From Mycteria americana (Eukaryota; Chordata; Aves; Ciconiiformes; Ciconiidae), in contig NC_134373.1 of assembly GCF_035582795.1 (NCBI RefSeq), forward strand, positions 9,659,501 through 9,723,500: DNA of 64,000 bases, read 5' to 3'. The notes beneath the pieces were generated by a model. The model was not told where the DNA came from, did not search any database, and saw only the letters and a program-made list of their open reading frames with translations. Positions 1 through 13,080 of this stretch are shown here, piece by piece (position 1 is the stretch's first letter; every line of letters begins with the position of its first letter). A program made the position numbers and the translations under genes.

Positions 1-3000
1 AGAGACTGCAATTTTATTAACTATCCTGCATCATTTTGTATCATAGTTTTCATTTTAGAGCAAATGAAAGTGTGTTTCTGTGCTTAAGACGACAGGTTGC
101 AGGGGGTGAGTTTCCGTAACTCTGCAGATTGTACAGGCATTTTCACCAGCTCAAAACGGGAGTACGCTACTAAATTTCATCATAGTCTTGGTCCTGATAG
201 AAACTGCAGTGCTGTCAGCAGACTCTGGAGACCTAAGTCTGCCACAGACCTCTTGCATGATGTTGGGTAGGACACTTCATTTTGCTCTACCCCGTTTCCC
301 CTGCCTGGAATGCAGGTAACGGTACTCCCCGCATCCCGAAGGCAGAGCGTTAATAACGCCATGTTAATGTTCATGAGGTAGATCCAAAGAAAGAACTCGT
401 GGGTGTGTTTTTTTACATGTTGGGGTTTGTGAAGCCGTGCGAGATGCGGATGCGCTGCAGGCGGCGGATGCCAGCTGGCCGGCCGGGGGGCGTTGAGGCT
501 CTGCACCCCGTCCCTGGCTTTCCCTTCGCGGCTCTACGTCCCCCTTGCAAACGCCGCTGGCGTGCGTGCCGCCAGGACGCTGCCCTGCAAATAAACGCGC
601 GGTTTCGCTGCAGCCTGGATTATATGCACGGGGAATCCTCGCTCCACTGACCTTTCTTCCCTGTAATCCCCCGGTCGCTTTCCAGAGCCTGTTCTTCTTA
701 TCCCAGTGACTCGATTCCGTATAGTTTGCCTGCGCGCCAGCCCCAGATGTTGTGTGGGCTATCCGAAGGGGCTGTACGTTTGAGGAGGTGATTTCAGGTA
801 CTAGAGCATTTACATGGGTGGGGTTTACCGGAGGGACTGCTTTTATTTAAAACTGATCATACCTTCAGTGTCTTCAGCTGCAAACCGATGACAGTACTTC
901 TTACCTTCTGACACAGAGCTCTTGGTAATAAAAACGCCAAGTGTTGTTACTGTGTATAGTGTGACAGGGCTCTGCGCGGTAAGACAGTGTAGAAATTTTT
1001 GGTTGTCCATAGCAACGTGAAGGCATTGAAATATCAGCTTGCACATAGGTGGGGGTTTGAAACGCTGCTGTTACTGGAGGCGGCTAGGAAAAAGCTCCTG
1101 CTTTGCCCCTGCGTTGACGTCCTCCTCATCGCTCCTACCCACCCCGTAGAGCTTGCTGCTCTCGTCAGCACAGCGGTTTTTACCAGGCTGCTAGTCTTCC
1201 TCCCTAGGAGGTGTGCCTTGCGTACGGTTAGAGAGACACCGGTGTCAAGGCGACGTGCGGGGAAGCCCTAACCGGAGTCAGCCCCTACCTGCAAGGACGC
1301 CAGTGCCGTGATGTCCACCACTACAGCGTGCGACAGAGCTGGAGCCATCGCAGAAGACCGCCGAGTTCACCGGTGGTGGATGCACTGTAAAAGGCAGACT
1401 TTCTTTTAGTTAAAGTAGGAGAGAAAGAGAGAGAGCGACCTGAGACACTTTGTCTCACACTCTCAGGCCACATCCTGGGCAAAACCCCTCTTCCCTGTGC
1501 CACAGCTACCGCGCGGGAGGCAGGCCAGCATCCCAGGCTGTAGCCAAGTCACTGGCCCAAAGCAGTGGCTCTGCTACATTGCAGGGTTGCCCCTCTGCTG
1601 CGGGTGTCTCAAATTAACACACTGGGTCACCCTAAACCTGTTGCTGACCTTATCAAGGGTTGTGCCTCGTGTACTTTAGAAGACCCACGTGCCAGCCAGC
1701 TAGTGCGCGCTCTGTCCCGCTGCCGCGTGTTGTGACAGCCCTGAAAGGGTCGCTGCCGTGGGTGCTTCATCGCTCCCTGCCACCGCCTCGCTCCTTAATA
1801 CATCGCTCTGCTGGGAGCCAGAGCCTGGACCGACTGCTTAGCTTCACTGAGCCACTTTTGCAATATTAGAGTACGAAGACATTTTCAGCAGCTTCTGTGC
1901 TTTTGGCAGCATCCAGTCCCTGCTGTAATTAGGCTTGGGTGTCCTCCAAAATGGTAGAAACTTGAAAAGCCCCGAGCCTATCCTTGGGGGAACGTAGGTG
2001 TGGCTGTGATCTCCAGCCAACGTCATCCTGGGAGTCCTTCAGCTCCAGTGACCAGTTTACATATTCCAGGCCTGATACAGCAAAAAAGAGAGTTACGGTC
2101 CGATGGCTTCAGTCTTTTAATCCCTATTTCTACCAGTAATCCTCTTCCTGTGAGTAGGCTCTACTCATGCAAGTAGTGCTCTTGGCTTCAGTAGAGTGTC
2201 TTCGACCTGCCTGCCTTTAATGTAAACCAAGATTACTTCTGGCATCTGTGGAATCCTAAAAAACTAAAACAGCGGAGCGTGATCCAGGGCAACGGGCTTT
2301 ATAGACCCAAGAGGTCACGCTGGAGTTTACATTCTCTGCTGGCAATTTCAGGGGGTCGCTAGCACAGGCACAGCAGATGAATTTCCTTTCTGACTGCAGA
2401 ATAAACACTGCACGGGGAGTAAATATTAAAGGAATTACTGTAACAGGAGTGGAAAGGAAGGAGGGCTCCTTTGTCAAACGCAGGGTCAAAGGGTGTCTGT
2501 TTACCTGGTGTCCCCACATAGCAGACACTGCTATTGGAGTGTTTTGGAACTCAAGAGGTAAAGCCTTAAACAGGGACAGCCAACGCACGAAGAAGATGGG
2601 CTTTTCCAGCTTGTTGAGTTTCGTGCAATTGTGGCCGTTGCTAATTTTCATACCGTGATGGTTTAACAGTTCTGTGACTGCGCAGCCCGATTCACATGGG
2701 AAACGCTTCTGGGAGCCTAAGAAGCACTGAGGTGCACATCCTCCGCGCTGCCATGGCAACGGTGGGATGCAGGAGCGCTGGGAGCTCTGCCTGCCAGGAG
2801 CGCTGCACCTTGGCAAGAGAACTGCCCTTTGGATGCCCAAATTGGTTTAATTACCGGCCGTGGAAACTACCCGGTGTCTAGTGACTGATTCTTCAAAGGA
2901 GTGATACTTCCCCGAGCAGAATTAACCCTTTGGGCGCTGGCTTCAGGTGTGCGCTGGGCCACCTAGCGCAGCTGCGTGCAGCGGGGCGGAGGCAGGGCCG

Positions 3001-6000
3001 GGGGACGGTGGTGCTGTGCACGGTCTGGCAGCGTTCCTGCAAAATTGTCAGTCTGGATAAGGAAGCCCGGGGAAGCTTCACTGACGGTGTTCTGGCATTC
3101 AGCGTCAGATTGTGTTTGGGGTTTTTGTTTTTACGCCGCTTTCTGTCCCTTTCACTGCTGGCAGGGTGCGTGCAGGGCAGCCTTCGCACCCTGCTGACCT
3201 CCTCCAGGGCTTGGGGCAGGAGAGTCGATAACAACAAATTTTGTCCCACGGAGAACTCTGGTACTTTGACACTTATTTTGCCCCCGGGGAGGGACAAAGA
3301 CAGTCATGTTCCTTGCTGAAAAAGATCATGACTCTGAATTGCTGAAGCGGTGTTTGCCAGGTCAGCCTGGCAGAGAAGTCCCCGGCCTGAGCGGCAGCAG
3401 TGCCCACGGGAACCGTGGCCTGGATGCCCCGCGTTCTTGATTCTCCTCCGTGGCCCAGATTTCCAGCAGGGCAGCACATCCTGTGCTGCGTCCTGGCCAG
3501 GGAAACCACATGAGGCCTCTGCCGCTGCTGAGAGGGGACAGTGGGATGGAAAATTAAACGGGGGAACATGGTCCATGTAGGAGAATGGGGGCATGAAATA
3601 ATTTAATTGTAGTTCCTATGAAGTACTCCGGCAACTTGGGTAGATACCTATTAATGCCAAGCGGAACCAAAACCAACTGGGGTTTTTTTTTTTTATTCCA
3701 TTTGACAAACTGAAGCAGTTTGATTAAATTCCCACAGACCTGAAAATATTTTGTCATATCTTCACTCATCCTTTGGTAAAAATGAGTATTTCCCAATCTT
3801 AGGTCTTGACATTAAAGCAAGCAAGTGTTCTGCACCAGCCACCACTGCTGATTTCAGTTGCTTGATGCACCCTTAGCAATGGGGTTGCTGCCACTGTTAT
3901 ACCTCTTGCTACTGGGATGAGGGGAGTGATGGTTGATGGAAAGCCTGGGGCTATCTACAAAGCCCTTAACCTGGTCTGCAATTTGCACACCAGACACCTC
4001 CATGCCAAATCAACCCCATGAAATCAGAGGGTGGCTATCAAAATGATGCTCTTACATCATTCTTACACTTCTCTGCTGTGTTGGGTAACCTGCAGGTACA
4101 GGTTACCCAACTGAGCTCTCCTGAGCTCTCCCAGGAAAAGAGCCTGCGTGACCATCATGCCAGCATGGGGTGGCTTGAGTGACATCTGCTCCACGTGAGC
4201 TCTCTGCACCCTCCCCTAGTGCATCATTTGGCTGAAAACAGACAACACTTATGGCTAATTACGTGTTGCTCTGCTACCTGCTAATTACGGAGAGCTGCAA
4301 AGTTGAGATGTGTGTTATCTGGGGTAGTGACCACCAAATTGAGTGAAATGCGGAGGTGGAGGATAAAAATTTTAATAAAGCGAGAGAACCTGGAATGGCT
4401 AATACAACAGTGGGATTGTTCTTTTTTTATCTTCTTCAGGACTTACTGATATTCCTGTTCAGAAACACTGCAATATTGATTGGGATAAAGGCATGTAAAT
4501 GTCACGGTTCCTAACTCCAGGGAAGTGAACACACTGTGGTAGGAAAAGCCATTTCTTCTTATCCGGCTGGAAAAGAAACCCAGTCCTGTTGCCAGAGACG
4601 CATTTTGGAAAAATAAACAGCAGGGAGGGAGACGACGCCGTGGTTGTGCAGGCTTGCAGAAAGGCCGTCAGAGGAGGCAGCTCCCTTGCTCTGCAGGCTT
4701 CCGAGAGGCCGGGGGGAACTGCAGGAGTGGCTCCCGGTGCTGGGGATTCAGCGGGGTTTCCTGGGGGTGAGCAGCCACGGCAGGGGCTGCGCTGAGAGCG
4801 GGCTTCTGTCAGGCTGAACAAAACCCTTGATCTCAGCAATGCGTCCTCGGTATTGCTCGATGGTCCCTGTGCGTTGCAGATGGGCAGGGACTATCGGACG
4901 CACATCTCTTTGTTATGCTGGACTGGCCATGATTTCACCTTGGTAGCTAGGCTGACAAATGTCATGAGGAGTCTTCCTTAAAATAGCATGTGCGTGTTGC
5001 AGAGTTTCATTATAGTTCCAATATAGGGCTGGCTATCAAAACCAGAAAGGTGCCGTCAAGCTTCTGAAATTAACATCTGGTGAAAGCCCGGCTTATATGA
5101 ATGTTTTAAGAACTCTTGCTGTATCACATGATAAAAACGAGCTTCAATATGGAAAACCTGAACCCCAAAATATTCACAACATGTGTCATTATGCATCTTC
5201 TTTTACGTGGCATCTGATGACAATCAGGATCTAACTTATTTAGGGGATCATTGAACCGTGTTATTGAGGTGTTCGTGTCTCTCAATTCTGCACAGCAGCT
5301 GAAGCTTAGTCAGAAGGGACGGATGACTAAATGACTGTATAGACAACAAGCAGATGATGTGCCTCCTAATGATCCTACGGGAAGTAAACAAACTGGACAA
5401 AATGGAAGACTTTCTGTGGCCAGAGATACGTCCCAGTAAGTACTTTCTCAGACGGACTCTCCGTGTGTGAGCCCACATGGGAGGGAGAGGCAGACTGACA
5501 TTACCCAGACCCGTAAAATGTGCTGAGGATATCACAGGAAAATACTTGGCATCAAGGAATGAAGTACTACTCCTACTTATGTCAGTGGTGAGATCATTTT
5601 GATAGTTTGCTGTTTGCTTCCTTTGGAAAGAAATAGCAGACATTGCAATACAACTGGGGAAATACAGGTTTTACTCCCAAATCTAGCAAGTCTCAAGCTG
5701 AGAAAGTACCCACTTTCCTTAATATCTCCTCGTTTGTTAACCAAATATAATATCCATTGATTTACAATCATTTCAAGAGGTTAAGTTAATATACCATGGA
5801 TAACATGCCTGGATTCTATCCAATGGAAGATGCTACACAGGTATAAAATATTGTTTGTTTCATCAGTATTGCAAGGTAAGTGGGCTGTTCTTCTAGGATT
5901 TTGTTTTAGTTTACCTAACAATATTTTAACAGTGTACGAAACAGTAGTCTAACAAATCTGTAGTGTAGCTTACTGGAAAAACACCCCCTTGGTACAGGAA

Positions 6001-9000
6001 AAATCAGAGAACCCAGCAGGACCTAAAATACTGCTGTCAGACAAAACTTTGATAATAAACATGTATTGGCTTTAATATTTCACACTGAAGTCCAGAGTAC
6101 AGACAAGACCAAGAGATGAAAGACCTTGATTACACTAAAGCCTTCATTATATGAAATAAATCAAGACGGTCAGAACCATACTCTAGGCTCACGGTCATCT
6201 GCCCAGCAAAGGCTCTGCCAGTTAACCATCACCTGGAGTCTTTCACCAGCTGCCTGCAGGTGGTTGCCACTTTAGGAACATCCCTTTTTTCACTGTTGTC
6301 ATTGACACTACTTGCTCCATAGTTGGTCTAATCGTTCCAGAGATGTGAGAGAAAAAGAGGACCAAGTTTCAAATTTGAAGTAGGGCCATTCAGATTTTTC
6401 TTGCTATCATATTCAGCCTTTGGGGCAGAGGCTAAGGGTACTCTTCTGCAATGGCTGGGTACAATTTTCAAGGACTGGCTCCTCCTGGAGTTCAGGATGC
6501 CAGACGCAACCCTTGGATTGTATCAGGTAGAGGTCAACATCCACATACAGTAAAGATAACTTACATAAAACAGTTGGACTGATGCTCTTCTATTTCTTTA
6601 TAAATTACAAAGAAGCTTGAAATATCCGTAATACAAAATAATTTTCTTGTGTGCTAAGATTTCAGTATTGTCTAGCTTGACTGGAGAACTTAATGAAACT
6701 CCTGCATCAATAGATAATACAACTGCAAACTGAACAACCTGGAGGAATTTTTGGTCCTCCAGCTATATATGACTTTATTCATGTTTGCTTGTTAAGCTTA
6801 ATTCCAATGATCAATTACCCTTTTGCAGAAAAAATATTTTATTAAGTATTATCTAATACCACCCTGCAGCAAAGACATGACTCTTAGAAATGCTTTAAAT
6901 ATAACCTCAACAGGAAGAAGTATACTTGGCAGCACCAGTGTCTTCATGGTTAAAAACATGGAAAAAATTAGTCCACACACAAGAACTGAATTTTTAGCTC
7001 TCCTTTATATACATCCGAAAGTAACAGGAAGGGAACACAGTGACTTGCTACACAACATGAAGACAGTATCTGATATTTTACTATTATTAAAGCCTTTTAT
7101 TGGTCAAGGAGACCCAGCAGAACAGAAAGAATAGTTATTTCATGGTAGTACAAGTTTTACAATAGCGGAAAGGCACCCAATCGGCAAACCCCTTTAAATA
7201 AAAGCAGTGAAGGCATCTGATGCCTTGGGATAACCATTTCCCCAGCAGTGCCAGTGAGGAATCACCCTCCTCTTTCCTAAAGTGAAGCTGCATTCCCTGA
7301 GACATCTGATGAGTCTTTGGGGTTTTTTGAAGCGTGGGTAAAATCCCCTTTGCCTACGCGGTGCCTACTCCACTGGCACTGCCTTCTCGGAGGAGCTCCC
7401 AGGGGCTGCAGCGAGAACTAAATCAGGCCTCTAAAGGTTAACCTGCTAGTGGGCGTAAGATGCCCTAGGATGCCAGGAGGGAACGATCACCCGGCTGGTT
7501 TGCGGCCGATGACGCCAGGCTGGTAACCTGATAGCCTGTTGCACAGCTTTCGTGCCTGGAGTTTCTGTGGGATCACAAGGAGCCGGGCGGCTCTGTCCCC
7601 GGTTGTGTCCCCCTTTGTGCAATGCCGGAGCCGCTTGGCCGCGTTGCCCTCCTGAGTGGGTGCCTTTAAGTTGAGTCTGAATTCAAAGTGCAACGCCTAT
7701 TTCCGAGTAACTCACAGCGTGGACGGTCCTATTCTGAGCTGCCCTGCCTGGATTATTCAGGAATATCCAGGAACCTGTGTTCCTGAATGACATGTCAGTC
7801 ATCAGCAAGTCCAAGAGCTGGGAAGCCCTAGGAAGCTTTCACTGTACTCTGTTTATTTTTCCATCCCCTCCCACACCCTAACACAACTCTGGGCAACAAC
7901 GTAGACTGCAGTAAAATGGTTCCTACAAGCACATTATCACTATGACTTAGGCTTTTTTTTTTCTGTTTTAAAATATCCCAAACTACAACTTGGTTTGTTT
8001 CAAGCAGCATCTTCCCAAGGGTGCTCATCAGAAAGGACCTCTTAGAGCACCCATTTGATTTCACGTACATTGGTGGCTTTCAGAAGGAACGGTTTCCTTT
8101 GTTATCCCATCTGGGCAGGAATGTCAATTTTATATATAGTCAGAAAATGGAAGTAGAAATGCAAAACCTGTGGTGCAAAACCTCCTCGTGTTGCCAGCGG
8201 CACTTGAAATGTGCCGCAGTGCCAGGCTTATGTTCTGGAAGAATATTTTTTTATCTGCTGACCCTTTTTGGCTCAGGCGGATGGTTCTTAGGTCTTTTCT
8301 GATGTCGTAAATAGGAGCGATAATGCGCAGCCTATGGAAATCTGCAGCAACTGTTAGGTACTCATTAGTCACTGACACAAAGCTTTGCACATCAGAATAT
8401 ATCTACAGGTGCCACGGGGAGAAGGCGAAAAAGAAAAATGTGTCGTACTCTGAGGTAAACAGCTTGATTCCCTATTAGTCTGCAGGAGGCTGACTAATTT
8501 ATGAAGCACTTTGCCACGATGAGATTTGTTTAGTCCGCTTAGGATTTGTTTTTCGCTGTTAACACAGAGCTAAACAACTGAGACCGTGCCTACATGCTCT
8601 TCTGCAGATACCAGCTTGCTTCGTGCCCTGCGCCTGCCAGCTCTAAGCCTCATCGCCAGCAGCATGGCCGCGTTGTTTGCACAGCACGGAGGGCAGGGCC
8701 AGTATTCCCACAGTTACTCATCCCAGCACCACACACCCCTTTTTCCACCAGGTGTTGCAGCCGCTTCTGACCTGTGAGGGAAGCTGTCTGCCTAACAGGA
8801 ATGCAGTGGCCACGCACGGAGCAGGGCTGGGAGGTCGGGGAGGAGCGGCGGTGACTACCTGGGGCAGGGTGAGGGTCACCACGTCTTCATCCAGCTCTGC
8901 GGCAGGGCAAACAAAACAGCGTTCCTCTGCCTAGGGAACAGACCTGTGGGAAGATCGGGGTTTTTGCCACCTTTAACACACCCTATTGCTTATTGAGATT

Positions 9001-12000
9001 TGAGAAAGGTAGAAGTCCATATTGTTAAGACCACCAAGGAACTTTCAGGAAAAAGCAGACAGCGCTACACAAAAAAAAGAAAAAGAAAAAAAAGAACATA
9101 GAAAAGAAACCCAAATCCCGATTACAAAAACTAAATCCAAACCAAATTAAATCTTCAAAGCCTCCTTCCTGGACATAAAATCCCCTATTTTTCTTTTGAA
9201 GGTCAGCATTAGGTGATGCAAGACCAACACTGAACTTCCAGCCCATTAGCCTCCAGAGCCAGCCCAGACAGGGCGATGTGGTCTGTCTGCATACCTCCTC
9301 CAGGCACTGGAGAAGAGGTGAGAAGCAAAGCCCTTCCTGGGGTGGAAAGAGTTAAGAGATGCTCCTCATCTCTAAGGGCATGTGTGGCTGCCATGGGGGT
9401 GTCATGAGACAAACTCATGGGCTAGCCCGCAGGAATCACCCCTGGCAGAGGCAGGGCTGGCAAAAGGAGAAGGCATTTGCAAAGCCTTTTGAAATGTTGC
9501 CTCCCTTGGCTACAACCGACAGGAAAGGGCTTGCCTTGCCGGTATATGAAGGGTTTCTGAGCCACTTCAGCCAGCTCCCTAGTGCTGACTGCCCTGCGCT
9601 GAGCCACCACGAGTGTAAGTGACTCGGCTCACGCGGGGGAAAGGCAGAGACCTGTGCAGAGCTCTGTGCCCCTTCTTCCTCCGACTTGAAGCATTTGCCT
9701 CTTCTATCAGCCAACCAACCACGGCAGCAGGACTAGTCTAAGGGATCACTTCGCTTTTTTGTTGGTGTAAAGCTGGTATCTCTTTTCCCTATGTAAAAAA
9801 GAGTTACTGTACTGCTTTGGGTGACCGTGACTGGTGTCCTCGTGAACAGAGTGGGGGTTATTCTGGCATAGCTACAGTGGGAAAGCGCTAATCCGCCCAT
9901 CTGCGCTTGTTAAACCTTTTAAGTAAAGAACAGTCTGATGAAGGAGCAAGGCTGTGAGGTCCAGTTTTTGCTATAGCACTTGCTGGAGACCCAAGAAACA
10001 GCAATTGTGAATGTTAGTGGGCTTTAAGCCCACAAATCTTTGGGACTTGTTGTGCATAGTCCTTCAGAACTCTAACTGAAAAGCTGAGGAGGTGCTAGCT
10101 CCTATGCTTTCCATCTGTTTGGGGCAAATTTAGACCCCAATTCCTCTGGTCCAAGCCCAGATTCACAACTGAGCAGGAAAATTGCCCTAGAATTGCTCCG
10201 CATCAGGGATTTCATCCTACTGACGTCATCCTACGGATGTGTGTGGGATTAATCGAAAGAGGGAAGTAAAGAAGTCCCATAAATGCCTTACAGGACTGAG
10301 TCCCCAGATGAAAACATCTGCTAAAATGTGTGGAGCCCGGGACGGAAAGGCTACATTAGTGCTGCAGGACGTGCACGTGGCTCCTTCGGAAAGAACGCTG
10401 CAAATTCAGAATGTTTACTTTGCCATTTATATTTTGTTTTTCTGTGGTACATTACCGTGCCCTGGTACTCAGTCTTGCAGTGGGCTTTCTTAGCTAACAG
10501 CTAGGTAGGCAGACAAAGCTGCCTGAAATGCTGGCGCCAGACAGCGGGCAGTCCTTCCTGCTCCAGGCACCCCGCAGGTACGCTGCCCTGCGGCGGGGGC
10601 AGCGGGCAGCTCGCGTCTGTGTTCCCGAGCTGGGAGCAGGACTAAATGCATGAAACTACCCCCGACCCCAAGAGAATGGGGATTCCCCACTGCATCTGTC
10701 CCACTGACTTCTGGCTGAAGTTCCTCTCAAGCCTGTGTGGCTTCCCCTGGAGATATTCATATTTCCTTGGGGAAATCCTGACCCCGATGGCTGAATGTGG
10801 TTTGCTCGAGAGATGCTGAAGGCACCGAACCACTGTTTTCTGGGGTCTCCAGAACGCCAGACTGGCTGCCCTCGTTAAACGGGCGCAAAAGTGTCATCAA
10901 TATTAAAAAACAGCTGACCAAACCTGTAGCTTAATTTAGGATTTTGTCAGACGTACGGTAATGGCCTGGTAAGCTTTGGTTAAAGGTGGAGTTTGCAGGC
11001 TTCTGTATATTTTTAATCTCTGTGCACAATAAAATATTAAACATCAGCTCTTGCTGGCAGATTTCTTGCGGGACTACTCCGGGACTGCAGTAGCACTGAA
11101 TACTGAGCAACTGAAAGGGGGAGTTTGGACCAATGTCTCTGCTGGCGTAACTCCATTACAGCCAGAGGGTGAAATCCCAGCCCTGCTGAGATGCATGGGA
11201 TTTTTGCCAGACTTGCGACTGCTGAGAACTCTTAACAACTCAACCCTGATTTTGCTTTGGACTGAAACTTCCCCATGAGTCTTAGCCTACAAACACGTAC
11301 GTCTTGCACACAGAAGAAAAATACTCTGCAGCAAGCAAATGAGCTTGGAAACAGATTTAACTCCGTCCGTGGAACCCCTACTGTAGACATTCATTGCGGG
11401 CTAAATTTGGCTTGTGTGGTAAGACACTGACTGAGTGGCACACAGACATTCAACTCCCTCAGTGATGGAAAGGCTCCTGCTTTGACTGCGGTCACAGTTT
11501 ATCCAACACGTTCCCCGTTGCTCCTGTGAACTGCACGAGCAGTTTTGGTGCTGTCTCTCAGTGTGACCCATTCACGCAGTCAGTGCTTATTAACGTATTT
11601 TAAGACCAGGTTATTGCAGAAGCCCCAGATACTGACAATGCACCTCTCTCTTCTCTCTTTCCATTGCGTATTGCTGTCGTGGCTTCCGGATTTCTTTGTA
11701 GGCCTACCTACTGCTACAGGGTATTTGTGAGTCTTCTGGAAGCTCTTGTGGACGAAGACACATGTGCATTAAAGCCCTCTGTGCTCCTCCTGGTTGTGCA
11801 AGACTGACTACACCTGCAGTGAGGAGGTCAGAAAGCTGGTGCTTCCATCACCCACAGCTGCGACTTGATAGCCTTGTGGTTCCGAGGTTAAAAAAGCAGG
11901 AGAAATTAAGAGGCTAGAAAACCAAAATAAATTAATAATAATTCTGGTATCTTTACACATTATAAAGAAGTAGGGGAGAAAAAACTGTTTTGCTTTGCAG

Positions 12001-12365
12001 GTCACCTTCACAGCAAATAGGAATTGTTCAATCACTGCTGGATAATACCACGGGTGCTCTCAGGGGATGGCAACTGGAATGACAAAAAAATATGAGCAAG
12101 ATTTTAAGTGTCTCTTTGTGAAACAAACAGAGCAAAATTGTTCATCAGTGGTGGAACAGACACTGTAAACACTGTCATGAATCTGGAAGGAATGTGTATC
12201 TCCCCAATAGTAACAGAGAAGATGACTAGCTCTGTCTTCCCAGCGCAGTCCCAGCCTCTTATGGATACAGAGGGAGTTTGTGACCTTGCCTTCCTACTCC
12301 ACACATCACGCTTTCTGGAGCTCTGTGTCTCTTTTTGCATTTGAGAAGGCAGATAGGAAATATTT
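1..12365. other. Upstream intergenic DNA, no gene recognised
   Basis: Apart from the hairpin at 4080-4111 and a CpG-rich patch at about 410-610, I see no exon, RNA gene or dated repeat. The longest frames (194 codons minus at 2256-2840, 134 codons minus at 2893-3297, 131 codons minus at 5248-5643) show no family motif. It might include the distal flank of MYO1B, expected upstream by synteny, but nothing in the sequence proves this. Confidence 0.6.
4080..4111. repeat. Perfect 13-bp inverted repeat, 6-nt loop
   Basis: GTTGGGTAACCTG pairs with CAGGTTACCCAAC around CAGGTA. It is followed at once by two tandem copies of CTGAGCTCTC (4111-4130). No gene is nearby. Confidence 0.9.
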
Positions 12366-12648
12366 CACAGAATCATAGAATCGATTAAGTTGGCTGGGAC
12401 CTCTTGTGGTCATCTAATCCAACCTCCATCAAGCACGGTGAGCTAGAGCAGGTTGCCAAGGACAGTGTCCAGTTAGGTTTTGAGTATCTCCATGCATGGG
12501 GAATCCATAACCTCTCTGGGCAACCTACTCCAGTTTTTGAGCACCCTCACAGTAAAAAAAAAAAAACTTTTCTTGTGTTCAGGTGGAATCTGATGAGTTT
12601 CAACTTGTGCCTCTTACCCTGTCAGTGAGCACTACTGAAAAGAGTCTG
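12366..12648 (-). repeat. CR1 LINE 3' end (minus strand)
   Basis: It begins with the reversed CR1 3' terminal repeat (CACAGAATCATAGAATC). It continues through the characteristic stretches that read, on the plus strand, GGTCATCTAATCCAACCTCC, CTCTGGGCAACCTACTCCAG and ACCCTCACAGTAAAAA, ending near AAGAGTCTGCC. The order of these blocks matches the 3' UTR and ORF2 end of avian CR1. The copy is diverged. Confidence 0.88.
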
Positions 12649-12874
12649 CCTTCCTCCTGCCACCTGTGCTTGATTTCCTACTCGTGGGGATGGACCTGCC
12701 CTGAGCTTGCAGTAGGTGATCCTTGAAAGCCAGCCAGCTCTTCTGGACCCCTATGCTCTCCAGGACCATATCACAAGCAGATCTCTGAAGAGGCCAAAGT
12801 TTGCTCTTCAAAATCAGAGTTGTGGTCCTACCTTTTGCAGTGTTCTCCCCCCTCAGGATCCTGAACTCCACCAT
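12632..12874 (-). pseudogene. CR1 ORF2 relic peptide (80 codons)
   Basis: The frame contains MVEFRILRG near its start and later KDHLLQAQGRSIPTSRKSS, both typical of the CR1 ORF2 segment just after the endonuclease domain. It stops shortly after the junction with the 3' fragment. It has no catalytic residues and cannot be active. Confidence 0.75.
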
Positions 12875-13080
12875 CTCACGGTCACTGCACCCAATGCTGA
12901 CCCTGCCTTCATGTCCCCGCCTTCATGTCCCCAACCAGTTGTTCCTTGTTTGTAAGTATGAGGTCCAGGACAGCACCCTTCCTTATTAGCTCCTCGATCA
13001 CCTGTGCCAGAGCGTTGTCCTCAGTGTGCTCTTGAGCTCTCCTAGATTGCTTGGGCCCTGCTGTATCACCGTTTCTAGTT
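12649..13080 (-). mobile_element. CR1 ORF2 fragment from the endonuclease-to-RT linker (minus strand)
   Basis: On the plus strand it reads through blocks such as TGATCCTTGAAAGCCAGCC and CAGGATCCTGAACTCCACC, the reverse of the CR1 ORF2 region after the endonuclease. It is directly joined to the CR1 3' end at about 12648, so the roughly 2-kb reverse transcriptase part is missing. The right-hand limit is uncertain. Similarity is clear to about 13070, and 13080-13330 may hold more degraded CR1 or unrelated DNA. Confidence 0.8.

Noticed and set aside
2256-2840. 194-codon minus-strand ORF
   Set aside because: No recognisable family, no start context or splice structure supporting it.
1-12365. Search for MYO1B terminal exons expected upstream
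   Set aside because: No myosin tail sequence was seen.
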